Positions 5,303-5,497 of a stretch of DNA of 5,497 nt are shown here, piece after piece (the first letter of the stretch is position 1; each line of letters opens with the position of its first letter). Location of the stretch: positions 1 through 5,497 of the forward strand of contig JANJWY010000056.1 in the NCBI GenBank assembly GCA_024709285.1. Reading direction: 5' to 3'. The translations under genes and the position numbers were made by a program. Origin of the DNA: Erysipelotrichaceae bacterium. Lineage in GTDB: Bacteria; Bacillota_I; Bacilli_A; Erysipelotrichales; Erysipelotrichaceae. The notes under the pieces were generated by a model. That model was not told where the DNA came from and made no database searches. It saw nothing but the letters and a program-made list of their open reading frames with translations.

Positions 5303-5334
5303 TTGACTTATGGTGCCTCATTTGTTAATATAAT
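5303..5334 (+). promoter_or_regulatory. rRNA operon promoter
   Basis: TTGACT (5303-5308) is the -35. Two overlapping -10 choices exist. TAATAT (5326-5331) has a 17-bp spacer, a TGn extension (TG 5323-5324) and a G at the predicted start near 5338, which suits GTP-sensitive Firmicutes rRNA promoters. The perfect TATAAT (5329-5334) has a 20-bp spacer. The first choice is favoured on spacing. Confidence 0.82.
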
Positions 5335-5342
5335 AAGGCACC
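5312..5342 (+). repeat. Perfect 7-bp inverted repeat around the rRNA -10 region
   Basis: GGTGCCT (5312-5318) and AGGCACC (5336-5342) are exact reverse complements separated by 17 bases that contain the -10. The right arm covers the predicted transcription start. It resembles a two-half-site operator, but could be chance. Confidence 0.6.
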
Positions 5343-5453
5343 GACAAAAGTGCGAGAGCCGATTGATCTTTGAAAACTAAATAGGAAACATCAAGTACAA
5401 GACAAAAATTTTAAAATTTAACTCGTCAGAGTTTAAAAAAATAATGAGCAGAT
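5343..5453 (+). other. 16S rRNA leader (pre-rRNA 5' region)
   Basis: This is the transcribed leader between promoter and 16S. It is non-coding and A-rich. It holds a boxA-like element and, further on, an AT palindrome (AAATTTTAAAATTT, 5406-5419) and a small hairpin AACTC-GTCA-GAGTT (5420-5433). The last part probably pairs with sequence after 16S for RNase III processing, which lies outside the window. Confidence 0.75.
5364..5377 (+). promoter_or_regulatory. boxA-like antitermination element
   Basis: TGATCTTTGAAAAC matches the TGYTCTTTGAAAACT element common in Firmicutes rRNA leaders, where NusB/NusE-type antitermination assembles. One base differs from TGYTCTTT (A at the third position). 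Confidence 0.72.

Positions 5454-5497
<44 letters not shown>

Noticed and set aside
5299..5328. Nine-codon leader peptide (TTG start) after AAAAAGGAG upstream of the rRNA genes
   Set aside because: It spans the -35 and -10 of the rRNA promoter, so it is not in the main transcript. The AAGGAG is part of an A-rich stretch.
5406..5419. AAATTTTAAAATTT palindrome in the rRNA leader
   Set aside because: Pure A/T, so likely by chance in an AT-rich leader; no link to a known processing site could be shown without the 3' flank of 16S.

Overview
This window looks like chromosomal DNA from a low-to-moderate GC Gram-positive bacterium (Firmicutes). The pointers are strong AAGGAG-type ribosome binding sites, a YutG/LtrC-type PgpA-family protein, a YtsP-like free methionine-(R)-sulfoxide reductase, a TPP-riboswitch-controlled ThiT, a YgaC/Ntdp-type phosphatase and a Firmicutes-type rRNA leader. 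The first 16S bases (AGAGTTTGATCCTGGCTCAG, then GATGAACGC) would suit an Erysipelotrichia-like lineage. That placement is only an inference, because 44 bases of 16S cannot fix it.

Region 1 (1-3409, + strand) is a tightly packed run of six genes that overlap or sit one base apart: a 5'-truncated PgpA/YutG-family gene, a thioredoxin-fold lipoprotein, an AAC(3)-family N-acetyltransferase, an Ogt-type O6-alkylguanine-DNA alkyltransferase, an uncharacterised protein resembling the alpha-toroid (squalene-cyclase-like) fold, and a GNAT acetyltransferase. There is no internal gap large enough for a separate intergenic promoter. The run ends at an intrinsic terminator whose hairpin includes part of the last stop codon. 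Several products concern thiol, alkylation or acetylation chemistry, but no single pathway is evident.

Region 2 (3421-3940, - strand) is a convergent gene for free methionine-(R)-sulfoxide reductase with all three family cysteines. Its own terminator lies back to back with that of region 1.

Region 3 (3941-4632, + strand) is a thiamin uptake unit: an extended -10 promoter, a TPP riboswitch, and thiT, the substrate-binding S component of an ECF transporter. The riboswitch terminator hairpin also buries the Shine-Dalgarno sequence, and its U-run ends directly at the ATG. A GNRA-loop terminator follows thiT.

Region 4 (4654-5244, + strand) is a single-gene unit for a YgaC/Ntdp (DUF402) nucleoside tri-/diphosphatase, with its own promoter. 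The leftmost ATG lies inside the -10 box, so the true start is downstream, probably GTG 4708.

Region 5 (5245-5497, + strand) is the front of an rRNA operon: an A/T-rich upstream stretch, a strong promoter, a perfect 7-bp inverted repeat around the -10 region, a boxA-like leader element and the first bases of 16S rRNA. No terminator separates it from the upstream phosphatase gene.

I found no mobile element, CRISPR array or tRNA, and no convincing new multi-gene system. The most interesting points are the operator-like repeat at the rRNA promoter, the dual-mode thiT riboswitch platform, and the uncharacterised toroid-like gene coupled to ogt.
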